A stretch of DNA of 64,000 bases from Clostridia bacterium (GCA_017429985.1 JAFRNW010000010.1:69700-133699); one strand, 5' to 3'. Counted from the first letter of the stretch, positions 12,220 through 20,654 are shown. Numbers and translations are program-made. The notes: generated from the sequence alone by a model not told the origin.

Positions 12220-14162
12220 TTCCTGCGACCTCCGGTTTTCCTGCCGTTCAGCAGGGCATACAGGGACAGGGCGGCGAGAATCAGGAGCAGACAGAACAAC
12301 GGAATCACGATCTCGCCGTTATGCCGGAGCAGACGAATGATATAGTCTGCAGCTCCGCTTGGCTGTTCACGATCCTCCGATGCCCTTTCATTTTGCTCTG
12401 CCGTCCCGGTGCGGACCGAATACGGCAGAGGATACAAACTGATATTGTCCGGTAGAACGGTCTCGGGGTCAAGCGGCGTGTCTGTTTTCGGGAGATACCA
12501 CTGGTCCGACCCCTCGATGCCGAAGTCTTCCGGGGAAGGGATCGAAGCGACGGTCGACCCGGCTTCCGTGGTAAAGATGCAAATAACCTTGAGATCTTTG
12601 CCGTAAATCCGGACAGAACAATACTCTTTCATATCGATCCATGCGGACCGGAGGAAAACGTCCCGCTTCAGCAGGAAATCGTGCAGTTCTGCATGTGCTT
12701 CGGCGTCGGATTCCTTCCCGTCGCGCATCGTCCGGTACATATCGGACCAACGGATTACATTCATGCGCTCGGATCGAGCGACGAGAGTTTTCAGATTGAG
12801 GAGATCATGTTCCAAAAGATCCTCATAAAGAGGAAGGAACTCTATGCGGTACAGTTCCGTCATCCTTCGGAAGAAAACGCGGTTTGCGTACATTTTTTCG
12901 TAGTACGGACTGTTTTTCGCGAAAAGCTGTTCCGGGTTCAAAGAGTAATCAGTAAAAGCGTGCCATGAGTTTCCGCAGCTCAGATCAAAATCCCATACGG
13001 GACATGCAAACATTTTCTGCGCGGAAGCGTCCCAGTAATAATAGGAACTGAAGCTATCGCTGTCATAATTAAGGAAGATCTCATCGACCAGATATCTCCG
13101 GACGAAGGAATCAAGGTCCAGAAAGTCCGGCCAGGGGCTGTCTTCCGTAAGGGAAAGGATGGCGTCTTCCATTCTCTGCAGAGTCCTACAGATGGAGGAA
13201 GACCGTTTTTCGCTATACACTTCCGGATCTACGATTTTGAAATACCGACCGCTGTCCGTCAGGTAGGAATGATCGTTCTCTCCGTTTTTGCGGAGATGTG
13301 TGATCTCGGCCAGAAAACTGTTCCCGGGATCGGACGGACTGATCCGTCCCGTGCCGAACTCGACCTGCTCGGAGAGGAGATAGAGGCCGGCATATGTACC
13401 GTTGACATACAGATCGACAAACCGGCATTCCGGCGTCCACGGAAGCGCCGTTTTGCCGGCAAAATCATATACGAGTTTGTTCCGGATGCAGGTCCTGTCC
13501 CAGCCGTTGGACAGAAGGACCCAGTGGCGGGAGCTGTCCATTCCAAGAAGCGGTGCGCCGGAGGACAGGGTCAGATGATACGGCTTCTTATCCAGGGTCC
13601 AGGAGCTGTTGCCCCTGCCTTTGATTTCGTCCAGCCCCTTGCCCTCATACTCTACAAGCCCGTTTTCCCTGAAAAGAAGGAGAGACGCTTTTTCCTTATG
13701 CTCTTTATCCGAAAGGACCTTTTCCATGGCGCGGCCGGATATCATGACGAACAGAGCGGGGATGTCCGAGGACCGCATCATGGTTAGGGTCAGATTTTTT
13801 TTGGCATTTCCGGGAACCGTCAGGGAATAGGATCGGTCCGTTTCCAAAGAGGAAAGAGAATCCCCTTTCTGAAGCGGCTTATCATCCAGCATGATTTTTG
13901 AGCCGTGAAGCGGCGTGAAAACAGCTGCATCCGGATCCGCGAAGGAAGGCAGAAACAGGTAATAATCCGTTCCGTTCCCGCTCCATGCGCACACCTGGGT
14001 TGCTTTTTTTTCGTCAGAAAGCAGATCGAAGCGGAGGAGATCTTCCCCGATATCATCATTCGCGGGGTTCCCGGCAGAAACCAAAAGAATCACGCCGACG
14101 GACAAAAGAACGACGAACAGAAGCGGCAGAAGAAAACGGAAGATTGTACGGTTGTTTTTCAT
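12216..14162 (-). CDS. CotH kinase family membrane protein (copy 1)
   Basis: A 648-residue protein with an N-terminal signal anchor (FRFLLPLLFVVLLSVGVILL), a long extracytoplasmic part and a C-terminal membrane helix (IVIPLFCLLLILAALSLYAL) with a basic tail. The middle (about residues 170-440) has CotH kinase features: GRGNSSWTLDKKPYHL, SSRHWVLLSNGWDRTCIRNK, GTYAGLYLLSEQVE and the acidic CPVWDFDLSCGN that resembles the metal site of the family. CotH proteins are atypical kinases related to FAM20C, known from spore coats. It overlaps both neighbours by four bases. The similar gene at 14159-16066 points to a tandem duplication. Confidence 0.87.
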   Translation of the reverse strand: MKNNRTIFRFLLPLLFVVLLSVGVILLVSAGNPANDDIGEDLLRFDLLSDEKKATQVCAWSGNGTDYYLFLPSFADPDAAVFTPLHGSKIMLDDKPLQKGDSLSSLETDRSYSLTVPGNAKKNLTLTMMRSSDIPALFVMISGRAMEKVLSDKEHKEKASLLLFRENGLVEYEGKGLDEIKGRGNSSWTLDKKPYHLTLSSGAPLLGMDSSRHWVLLSNGWDRTCIRNKLVYDFAGKTALPWTPECRFVDLYVNGTYAGLYLLSEQVEFGTGRISPSDPGNSFLAEITHLRKNGENDHSYLTDSGRYFKIVDPEVYSEKRSSSICRTLQRMEDAILSLTEDSPWPDFLDLDSFVRRYLVDEIFLNYDSDSFSSYYYWDASAQKMFACPVWDFDLSCGNSWHAFTDYSLNPEQLFAKNSPYYEKMYANRVFFRRMTELYRIEFLPLYEDLLEHDLLNLKTLVARSERMNVIRWSDMYRTMRDGKESDAEAHAELHDFLLKRDVFLRSAWIDMKEYCSVRIYGKDLKVICIFTTEAGSTVASIPSPEDFGIEGSDQWYLPKTDTPLDPETVLPDNISLYPLPYSVRTGTAEQNERASEDREQPSGAADYIIRLLRHNGEIVIPLFCLLLILAALSLYALLNGRKTGGRRK

Positions 14163-16066
14163 AAACGCTTGTCTCCGATTTGCGGCGGAAAGGATTCATG
14201 GATCAAGTATAGCACGAGAACCGCCAGAAGAATCAGGAAACAGGCAAACGGGAGCACGATCTGCCAGTTGTGCCGGAGGACCCGTTTCACGTAGTCAAGA
14301 ACGCCGATATCCTGCTGCTCTTCGTCGCCGAAGTCGGTATAGGATTGAGGCCGAGTATTATAGTCCGTTTCGGAGATTGGGGAGAGATAGATCTCTCCCG
14401 GCTCGGCTTCGTCCGTGGACCAGACCTGATCGGTATCCTTGACGTACCAGACGGAAGAGGAGCCGATCCCGAGATCCAGCGGAGAGGGCAGGGAAACGAC
14501 ATCGCCGTTAACAGGGAACGACAGATGGTTCACTACGGTCTTGCCCGCGTCGCAGAACCAGACGGAACAGTAAGGGATCCCTTCGATCCAGGCATCCTGC
14601 AGGTAGCCGATTCTGCGGCTGAAAAACTGGTACAGGCCGTCAGCCGTCTGAGACGCAGGCTCGTTCCCCTGCCTGGTCCAGCGGGTATCGTTCATGACAG
14701 CGGCGTCCCGGATACGGTTCTGAAGCGCCGGAAGATCCTGACTGAGATAATCCGTGAAAGAGGGCAGGAACGTGTCCCGGTAGAGACGGACGACCTTTTC
14801 CCGGAAAACCGGCGTATTGTAAAGCAGTCTGTAGTAGAACTTTCCGATTGCAAAGATCTGATCCGGGTAACGGGACTGTGCGGACCAGATGTTCGCGGTA
14901 CTGCCGCAGCTCAGGTCATAATCCCATACGGGTCCGGCGAACATTTTTCCGGCGGCCGGATCCCAGTAATAAAAGGAACTTGCCATATCGCTGTCCATAT
15001 TGAGAAAGAATTCATCGATCAGAAACCTTGCGGCGAATGAATCGAGATCCAGCACATCCAGCCAGGAGACGGCGTCCGGCAGACCGCGGATCGCGGTTTC
15101 CATCTGCTGCGTTCTGTTCCGTATTGCTTCCAGCTGTGCGTCGGTGCACGCCTCCGGTTCGCGGAGCCGGACCGTCCTGTGGGCTCTGGTGCGGAAGGAA
15201 AGATCTTCATCCGAAGGCTTGTTTGTGATTTCAAAGAGAAACCCGCCCGCTGCGGGATCGATATCCAGCCTGCCGTCCCCGGTTTCGATCCGTTCCGAAA
15301 GGAGGTAGAGCCCGTTGTAGGCACCGTTCAGATAGACGTCGACATAATCGCAGGACGGAGTCCAGGCGAGCCCGGCGAATCCTGTCGCGTCGTGGACGAT
15401 CCGGTTTCGCAGATTCGTCCGGTCAAGCGCGTTCGCGAGCAGGATCCAGTGTCTGGAGGGACCGGTACCCAGAAGATCCTGCGCGCTGTCAAGCGTCAGA
15501 TGATAGGGCTTTTTCTCCAGGGCCCACGTCGTGTTCCCCCTGCCGTGGATCTTATCCTTCCCGCCGCCTGCGTATATCACGGTTCCGGACTTGTCCAGAA
15601 GAATGACGGCCGCTGCCTCCTCATGCGTTTTGTCCGCATCGATTCTGCGCATGGAGCCGGATTCCGTGGAGATAAAGACGGAGGAAATGCCGGACGACTG
15701 AAGGAAAACCAGCTTTGTCTTCGTCTCGGACCGGAACCGCTCTACCGTGAGATCGTATGGAACGCCTGTTCTGAAAACGGACAGGTCGGTGTTTTCTGTC
15801 AGGGGGGTTCCCGCAATGGACAGACCGGAATGGCCGCTGATGATCGGCCGCACTTCGGAAAGGGAGGAACAGGAGGGCAGGAAGACATAATAGCTGCCGT
15901 CTTCCGATTTCCACGGCGCTGTTTTTACCGTAACCGTTCCGCACGGAACGGAAAAACGAAGCGCGCCTGTGACAGGGTCGCCGTCCGATGCCGTACGGAC
16001 CCACCACACGGCGGACAGCAGTGTGAGCAGGATCACTATGAAAATGGGGACGAGTCTTTTTTTCAT
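14159..16066 (-). CDS. CotH kinase family membrane protein (copy 2)
   Basis: A 635-residue paralogue of the next gene downstream, with the same build: N-terminal anchor (IFIVILLTLLSAVWWV), extracytoplasmic CotH domain, and a C-terminal helix (IVLPFACFLILLAVLVLYLI). Matching motifs are GRGNTTWALEKKPYHL, SRHWILLANALDRTNLRN, GAYNGLYLLSERIE and GPVWDYDLSCGS. The two copies are clearly divergent, so the duplication is old. It is the first gene of the operon, with a promoter-like element at 16098-16126. Predicted substrates are extracytoplasmic, but the source of nucleotide outside the membrane is unclear. Confidence 0.87.
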   Translation of the reverse strand: MKKRLVPIFIVILLTLLSAVWWVRTASDGDPVTGALRFSVPCGTVTVKTAPWKSEDGSYYVFLPSCSSLSEVRPIISGHSGLSIAGTPLTENTDLSVFRTGVPYDLTVERFRSETKTKLVFLQSSGISSVFISTESGSMRRIDADKTHEEAAAVILLDKSGTVIYAGGGKDKIHGRGNTTWALEKKPYHLTLDSAQDLLGTGPSRHWILLANALDRTNLRNRIVHDATGFAGLAWTPSCDYVDVYLNGAYNGLYLLSERIETGDGRLDIDPAAGGFLFEITNKPSDEDLSFRTRAHRTVRLREPEACTDAQLEAIRNRTQQMETAIRGLPDAVSWLDVLDLDSFAARFLIDEFFLNMDSDMASSFYYWDPAAGKMFAGPVWDYDLSCGSTANIWSAQSRYPDQIFAIGKFYYRLLYNTPVFREKVVRLYRDTFLPSFTDYLSQDLPALQNRIRDAAVMNDTRWTRQGNEPASQTADGLYQFFSRRIGYLQDAWIEGIPYCSVWFCDAGKTVVNHLSFPVNGDVVSLPSPLDLGIGSSSVWYVKDTDQVWSTDEAEPGEIYLSPISETDYNTRPQSYTDFGDEEQQDIGVLDYVKRVLRHNWQIVLPFACFLILLAVLVLYLIHESFPPQIGDKRL

Positions 16067-16097
16067 GGGATTTCCGGATTGCGCAGGATTCTGTTAT

Positions 16098-16126
16098 ATA
16101 GTAACTGAAAAAGGGGAATTATTCAA
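16098..16126 (-). promoter_or_regulatory. Candidate promoter of the CotH-VTC-DUF4956 operon
   Basis: On the minus strand TTGAAT and TACTAT are spaced by 17 bases, about 32 bases upstream of the first CotH start codon. Both boxes are one or two mismatches from the housekeeping consensus. Confidence 0.5.
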
Positions 16127-16201
16127 TGCGCGCGGCCGGCGTGGAAACACGGGGAAACGGCCCAAGAATGGGACTGCACAGGAAAATATTCGCTTTTGCG
16201 G

Positions 16202-16230
16202 TTGATTGATTCCGATAAATAAGATAGAAT
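16202..16230 (+). promoter_or_regulatory. Promoter of the SRP RNA gene
   Basis: TTGATT and TAGAAT are separated by exactly 17 bases. The predicted start near 16237 lies about 15 bases before the conserved 5' part of the SRP RNA. Confidence 0.75.
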
Positions 16231-16249
16231 TATCGGAAACGAGATTCAA

Positions 16250-16525
16250 GTTTGCCGTGCTAAGCGGGGAAGTAGCGGAGCCCTGAACCTGCAATCCGCT
16301 CCAGCAGGGCTGAATTCCCGTTTTGAGGCAACCGGCCTTGGATACGGTTTTCCGTACGGGACGTTGATATCCGGGTCCTGTGCAACCAATCACCGTGAAC
16401 CATGTCAGATCCTAGCGGAAGCAGCATTAAGCGGAGGCATTGGTGTGCCGCGGGGAAGCCTGGGGGGAGTTACCGGCTGAAGACGGTTCCCGGGACAGGT
16501 GCCGAGAAACGGGTGCACGGCATTT
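16250..16525 (+). ncRNA. ffs: Signal recognition particle RNA, long Bacillus type
   Basis: About 275 bases that follow the B. subtilis scRNA from end to end. The 5' GCCGTGCTAAGCGGGGA, GCCCTGAACCTGCAATCCGCT and CAGGGCTGAATTCCCG form the Alu domain. TTGACGT-like and GGGTCCTGTGCAAC segments lead to the Ffh-binding domain near 16400-16435. The 5' GCCGTGC (16254-16260) pairs with GCACGGC (16515-16521) to close the molecule. The apical part reads CAGATCC-TAGC-GGAAGCAGC, so the usual GGAA tetraloop is replaced by TAGC. The RNA binds Ffh and targets membrane proteins to FtsY. No terminator hairpin is seen before sdaAB, whose start codon lies 15 bases downstream. Confidence 0.95.
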
Positions 16526-16539
16526 AATTTGAGGAGCAT

Positions 16540-17211
16540 ATGAAAGAAACATATTCTGTTTTTGATATCATCGGCCCGAGAATGATCGGGCCGTCCAGTT
16601 CTCATACGGCTGGAGCGGTTCGGATCGCCAAGGTTGCCAGACATGTTGCTCATTATGATGTCGCGGAAGCGACATTCACTTTATATGAGTCCTTTGCGGA
16701 AACGGGCAAAGGCCACGGAACGGACAAGGCGCTCGTCGCGGGGATCCTCGGCATGGAGCCCGACGACGGAAGGATTCGTGACGCCTATGAGATCGCCGCG
16801 GAGCATGGCGTTCTTGTCGACATGATCTACACCGACGAACCGTCCCCCTCGGAGCAGCCGAACACGGTCAGGATCCAGACCGTGAGCAGCGACGGGACAA
16901 AAAACGAACTGATCGGCGTCTCGGTCGGCGGCGGCAAGATCCTGATCACGGAGATCAACGGCCTCGACGTGGAGGTAACGGGAGAGTATCCGACCATGGT
17001 CATCCGTCTCCAGGACAAGCCGGGCGTGATCGCGGAGCTTTCAACGGTTCTGGCGGAGATGGACATCAATATTGCGTATATGAAGGTGTTCCGGCATGAA
17101 AAGGGCGAGGACGACTTCGTTACGGTGGAAACGGATCTGAAGATTTCGGACGATCTGCTGAAGGTGATCCGGGAACGCTGTGCAAGTATTCTGAACGTGA
17201 TAACGGTTTAA
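16540..17211 (+). CDS. sdaAB: L-serine dehydratase, iron-sulfur-dependent, beta subunit
   Basis: A 223-residue subunit that, with the alpha chain, converts L-serine to pyruvate and ammonia. The N-terminal part has GPSSSHTAGAVRIAKVA, a substrate-site signature of the family. The C-terminal 75 residues form an ACT domain (MVIRLQDKPGVIAELSTVLA), a likely effector-binding module. GAGGAG at 16530-16535 precedes the ATG. The gene has no promoter of its own that I can see, because the SRP RNA ends just before its ribosome site. sdaAA follows after 12 bases. Confidence 0.95.
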   Translation: MKETYSVFDIIGPRMIGPSSSHTAGAVRIAKVARHVAHYDVAEATFTLYESFAETGKGHGTDKALVAGILGMEPDDGRIRDAYEIAAEHGVLVDMIYTDEPSPSEQPNTVRIQTVSSDGTKNELIGVSVGGGKILITEINGLDVEVTGEYPTMVIRLQDKPGVIAELSTVLAEMDINIAYMKVFRHEKGEDDFVTVETDLKISDDLLKVIRERCASILNVITV

Positions 17212-17223
17212 GGCGGTGACGGT

Positions 17224-18120
17224 ATGACATTAAAGGAAGCATTTGAAAGCGGAGAAGCGCTGCGCGCATACTGTCAGGAAAACCACGTTTCCATCGCGGA
17301 GGCGATGCAGCGGCGGGAGGTGCAGACGTCCGAACGCGGCCGCGCGGAGATCCGAGAAGAAATGTATAAGAACCTGGTCGTCATGCGCGAGTCCGTGTAT
17401 GAGGGACTGACCAGAAAGCAGCAGCCTGTCAGCGGACTGACCGGGGGCGATGCCCATCTGCTGTTCAAGTACGGCAAGTACAACCCCTATTCGGGTTCCA
17501 ACGCGTGCAGGGCGGCGGCAGCGGCCATGGCGGTCGTTGAGGTGAACGCTTCCATGGGCAAGATCTGCGCCGCGCCGACTGCAGGTGCTTCCGGCGTTCT
17601 GCCCGGCGTGCTGATCGAAAGCGCAAGGGAGCGTGACTGGACGGACGAGCAGCTTGTGGACGCGCTTTTCACTGCGGGCGCCATCGGACTGATCTTCGCG
17701 CGGAACGCCACGATCTCCGGCGCGGGCGGAGGATGCCAGGCGGAAACGGGCGTTGCGTCGGCCATGGCGGCGGCTGCGATCGTGGAGCTGAGCGGCGGCG
17801 CGCCGATCCAGGCACTGGATGCGGCTGCCATGACGATCAAGAACATCCTTGGCCTGATCTGCGATCCGGTCGCGGGACTTGTGGAGTGCCCCTGCATCAA
17901 GCGGAATGCGCTCGGAGCCGTCAACGCGCTGATCTGCGCGGATATGGCGCTCGCGGGCATCACCAGCCTGATCCCGTTTGACGAGGTGGTCGCGACGATG
18001 CTGACAGTCGGAAAGGATATCCGTTCCGAGTACCGGGAAACGGCAAAAGGCGGTCTCGCGACGACGCCGACCGGAAAGTTGGTGGCGGAACGCGTCCGGA
18101 GAGTCCGGGGGGATAAATGA
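17224..18120 (+). CDS. sdaAA: L-serine dehydratase, iron-sulfur-dependent, alpha subunit
   Basis: A 298-residue catalytic chain that carries the oxygen-sensitive 4Fe-4S cluster acting as Lewis acid. The cluster cysteines are visible in CDPVAGLVECPCIKRN, and a further conserved patch is PTAGASGVLPGVLIES. Length is normal. The start at the ATG 17224 is preceded by AGGCGGTGACGG, a modest site. The end overlaps the DUF368 gene by four bases. Expected to work only under low oxygen, which fits an anaerobe. Confidence 0.95.
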   Translation: MTLKEAFESGEALRAYCQENHVSIAEAMQRREVQTSERGRAEIREEMYKNLVVMRESVYEGLTRKQQPVSGLTGGDAHLLFKYGKYNPYSGSNACRAAAAAMAVVEVNASMGKICAAPTAGASGVLPGVLIESARERDWTDEQLVDALFTAGAIGLIFARNATISGAGGGCQAETGVASAMAAAAIVELSGGAPIQALDAAAMTIKNILGLICDPVAGLVECPCIKRNALGAVNALICADMALAGITSLIPFDEVVATMLTVGKDIRSEYRETAKGGLATTPTGKLVAERVRRVRGDK

Positions 18121-18998
18121 ACAGGCCGGACGATGCAAGACTGACGCCCGCAAGGATCGCCGTACTGTTTCTGTCCGGCGTTCTGATCGGTGGCGGGGCA
18201 ATCCTTCCGGGGATCAGCGGCGGTGTTCTGGCGGTGATCTTCGGCTTTTACCGTCCGATGATGGAACTGCTGGCGCATCCCGTCAGGGCGATACCGAAAT
18301 ACTGGAAGATGTTCGTTCCGGTCGGAATCGGCTGGGTGATCGGGTTTTTCGGATTCGCAAAGCTGATCGAACTGATATTCGGCGCGAACGAAACGGTCGG
18401 CACGTGGCTGTTCATCGGTCTGATCCTCGGTACGGTACCGCAGCTGCATAAGGAAGCGGGCGAACAGGGAAGGACGGCTTCCTGCTTCTGGGCCATGGGC
18501 ATCGCGTTTGCGGCCGTGTTCGGGATCCTTCTGTTCGTAAGGATCGGAACGCTGCCGAAAGTGGTTCCGTCGCCCGGCTGGTTTATCTTCTGCGGCGTTC
18601 TCTGGGGGCTCAGCCTGGTGGTCCCGGGCATGTCCTCGTCGTCCCCGCTGATGGCGCTTGGGCTTCTGGTTCCGCTGACGACGGCCATCGCGGAGTTCGA
18701 CATCCCGGTCATCGGGCTATGGCTTCTCGGGCTCGTCGGGACGGTGGTGATTCTCGCGAGGATCGTGAACAGCCTGTTCGAGCGCCGCTACGGGATCATG
18801 TATCACATTGTAGTGGGCGTAACGATCGCGTCAACGCTGATCATCATCCCGCTTTCCTATCCGGATGCGAAGACGGCGCTTCTCTCCGCGCTCTGCTGCG
18901 CAGCGGGCGTTGCGATCGCCTACGGACTGTCGCGTCTCGAGGGACTGAAGGACGCGGGAAACGCGCCGCAGGAGGAAGCGGAGGAGAAAGAGCGGTAA
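18117..18998 (+). CDS. DUF368 membrane protein, candidate undecaprenyl-phosphate translocase
   Basis: A 293-residue polytopic protein with about eight hydrophobic segments. It has the DUF368 signatures GGGAILPGISGGVLAVIFGFY near the N-terminus and a matching WGLSLVVPGMSSSSPLMALG in the second half, the two pseudo-repeats. DUF368 members have been reported to return undecaprenyl phosphate to the cytosolic face (PopT group). That role is transferred from the family and not shown here. The ATGA overlap with sdaAA means it belongs to the serine dehydratase transcript, an unexpected partner for a cell-envelope recycling protein. The C-terminal tail is acidic and soluble. Confidence 0.85.
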   Translation: MNRPDDARLTPARIAVLFLSGVLIGGGAILPGISGGVLAVIFGFYRPMMELLAHPVRAIPKYWKMFVPVGIGWVIGFFGFAKLIELIFGANETVGTWLFIGLILGTVPQLHKEAGEQGRTASCFWAMGIAFAAVFGILLFVRIGTLPKVVPSPGWFIFCGVLWGLSLVVPGMSSSSPLMALGLLVPLTTAIAEFDIPVIGLWLLGLVGTVVILARIVNSLFERRYGIMYHIVVGVTIASTLIIIPLSYPDAKTALLSALCCAAGVAIAYGLSRLEGLKDAGNAPQEEAEEKER

Positions 18999-19020
18999 CG
19001 CTGGGTTCCGAAATGATACA

Positions 19021-19042
19021 AAGCCGGTTATCCGGCTTTTTT
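19021..19042 (+). terminator. Intrinsic terminator of the sdaAB-sdaAA-DUF368 transcript
   Basis: AAGCCGG, a four-base loop and CCGGCTT (19021-19038) are followed by a T run, 22 bases after the DUF368 stop codon. Confidence 0.9.
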
Positions 19043-19100
19043 CTTTTACGGGGAACTGTGTCATATTAGTTACAAAACCGTTAATATTGCCTGCCGATTC

Positions 19101-19130
19101 TTGAGAACGCACCGGATGAAAAGCTATGCT
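19101..19130 (+). promoter_or_regulatory. Candidate promoter of the SH3/nuclease-like gene
   Basis: TTGAGA and TATGCT are spaced by 18 bases, giving a start near 19137, about 30 bases before the ATG at 19167. The TTG of this -35 box is also the first codon of the longest reading frame, which argues against that longer start. Confidence 0.55.
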
Positions 19131-19166
19131 ATATACGTATCTTTACGCGAAAAAGCAGGTATTTGC

Positions 19167-20585
19167 ATGAGAAAAAGACTTCCTTTCCTGATACTGATCC
19201 TAATGGCTGTCCTGATGATCGCCGTTCCGGCCGCGCTTGCCGCCGGTTATGACACGGGCGTCATCAATTCCGACGGTGTTTCTTTCCGCGAGGGCCCGTC
19301 TACCGACAGCGGCAGGATCTCAAAGCTCAAGGAAGGAACGACGGTGCAGATCCTGTCCACCAATGTCAATGCGGAATGGCACAAGGTTGAAGTGAACGGA
19401 AAGACCGGATACGTCAACCGGATGTATGTCACGCTGAAAAACGCTTCCGACGGTGATACGCTTCTCGGCTATGTCGTCAACGTAAAGAGCAATGTCAATG
19501 TCCGGTCCTCCGCGTCCTCAGACAGCGAGCTGCTGGGACGGGCGGATCTCGGGTCTTCCTATACGCTGAAAAGCAGCACCCCGAAAGACGGCTGGTATGC
19601 CGTCGACTATCACGGCCACACGGGGTATATCAAGAAGGATTATCTTCAGATCGCCAAGAAGGCGACGAGCAAGCAGCTGTCTTCCATCAGCATAAAGGGC
19701 GGGGAGCTTTCACCGGAGTTCTCCCCGGACGTGTACGGCTATGTCGTCACGGCGGACAGGGCGGACATCACGATATCCGTCACTTCCCCATCGAAAGTCA
19801 GCGTCGGGGACTCCGGGAAGAACACGCTGAAGATTTCCCTCCCGAAGACCGGGACCAAGACGGTCCGGATCTCCGTCGGGGGAAAGACGAAATACAGCCT
19901 GTATATCGTCCGGAACGTCATTACGGTCGGAACGTACAATATCAAACGCGGGAACGGAAACCTGACGTCCATGGGAAAGATGATCCAGGAACAGAACCCG
20001 GACATCATGGGCATCCAGGAAGTCTACCGCACGGCGGGGAAAATCAACAACCTTCTGTCTCTCCGCACCAAACACATGCAGTATGTGGATTTCGCCAGAA
20101 CGATTTCCTATAACGGCGGCGGCGAGTACGGCATCGGCGTCCTTTCCGCCTATAAGATCGTATCCAGCGAATCCGTGAGTCTGAGCAGCGGGAACAGCGA
20201 GCCCCGAATCCTGCAGAAGGTGGTTGTATCGGTCGGCAAACGGAAGGTATCCGTCTACAACACGCATTTTTCATGGGACTCCGCATCGCTGAGAGCGAAG
20301 CAGTTTGCGGAAGTCAAGAAGATCATGAAGCGCGATTCAAACAAGTATAAAATCCTGTTCGGCGACTTCAACGCGAAAGCGGCAGAGTTTTCGCAGCTCG
20401 GGAGTACGTTCCAGATCATCAATACAAAGGATACGCATTTCTTCGATTATGACGGGAGCGAGATCGGAAAGAATGAGATCGACAACATCATCGTTTCGAC
20501 CAACATCCAGGTGCTGAACGCGCGGATGATCAATAACGAGTATTCCGATCACAAGGCCATATTTGCTTATTTGAAATTCGAATGA
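19167..20585 (+). CDS. Secreted SH3-domain protein with endonuclease/exonuclease/phosphatase domain
   Basis: A 472-residue exported protein. It has a signal peptide (MRKRLPFLILILMAVLMIAV... ending near AALA), then two bacterial SH3 domains (about residues 30-92 and 100-165; key pieces VSFREGPSTDSGRI and NVNVRSSASSDSELLG). A cadherin-like beta-sandwich (about 175-252) and a C-terminal EEP-fold domain (about 253-472) follow. The EEP part keeps VGTYNIKRGNG, the metal-binding Glu in GIQEVYR, GDFNAK and the catalytic SDHKAI. SH3 domains suggest binding to the cell wall. The EEP fold covers nucleases and lipid or phosphate hydrolases, so the substrate is open. Confidence 0.85.
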   Translation: MRKRLPFLILILMAVLMIAVPAALAAGYDTGVINSDGVSFREGPSTDSGRISKLKEGTTVQILSTNVNAEWHKVEVNGKTGYVNRMYVTLKNASDGDTLLGYVVNVKSNVNVRSSASSDSELLGRADLGSSYTLKSSTPKDGWYAVDYHGHTGYIKKDYLQIAKKATSKQLSSISIKGGELSPEFSPDVYGYVVTADRADITISVTSPSKVSVGDSGKNTLKISLPKTGTKTVRISVGGKTKYSLYIVRNVITVGTYNIKRGNGNLTSMGKMIQEQNPDIMGIQEVYRTAGKINNLLSLRTKHMQYVDFARTISYNGGGEYGIGVLSAYKIVSSESVSLSSGNSEPRILQKVVVSVGKRKVSVYNTHFSWDSASLRAKQFAEVKKIMKRDSNKYKILFGDFNAKAAEFSQLGSTFQIINTKDTHFFDYDGSEIGKNEIDNIIVSTNIQVLNARMINNEYSDHKAIFAYLKFE

Positions 20586-20603
20586 TAATGGGGATGCAAT
20601 GAA

Positions 20604-20640
20604 AGAGGAGCGGTGCAATCCGCTCCTCTATTGTCTTTTG
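20604..20640 (+). terminator. Intrinsic terminator after the SH3/nuclease-like gene
   Basis: A perfect ten-base stem AGAGGAGCGG / CCGCTCCTCT with a six-base loop (20604-20629) is followed by ATTGTCTTTTG. It lies between two converging genes and may also stop fba transcripts, though the T run is poor in that direction. Confidence 0.75.
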
Positions 20641-20654
20641 CTTGTTTTTTCTGA

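Noticed and set aside
19101-19166. A TTG start at 19101 for the SH3/nuclease-like protein
   Set aside because: The TTG is part of a -35 box, and the ATG at 19167 begins a textbook signal peptide.
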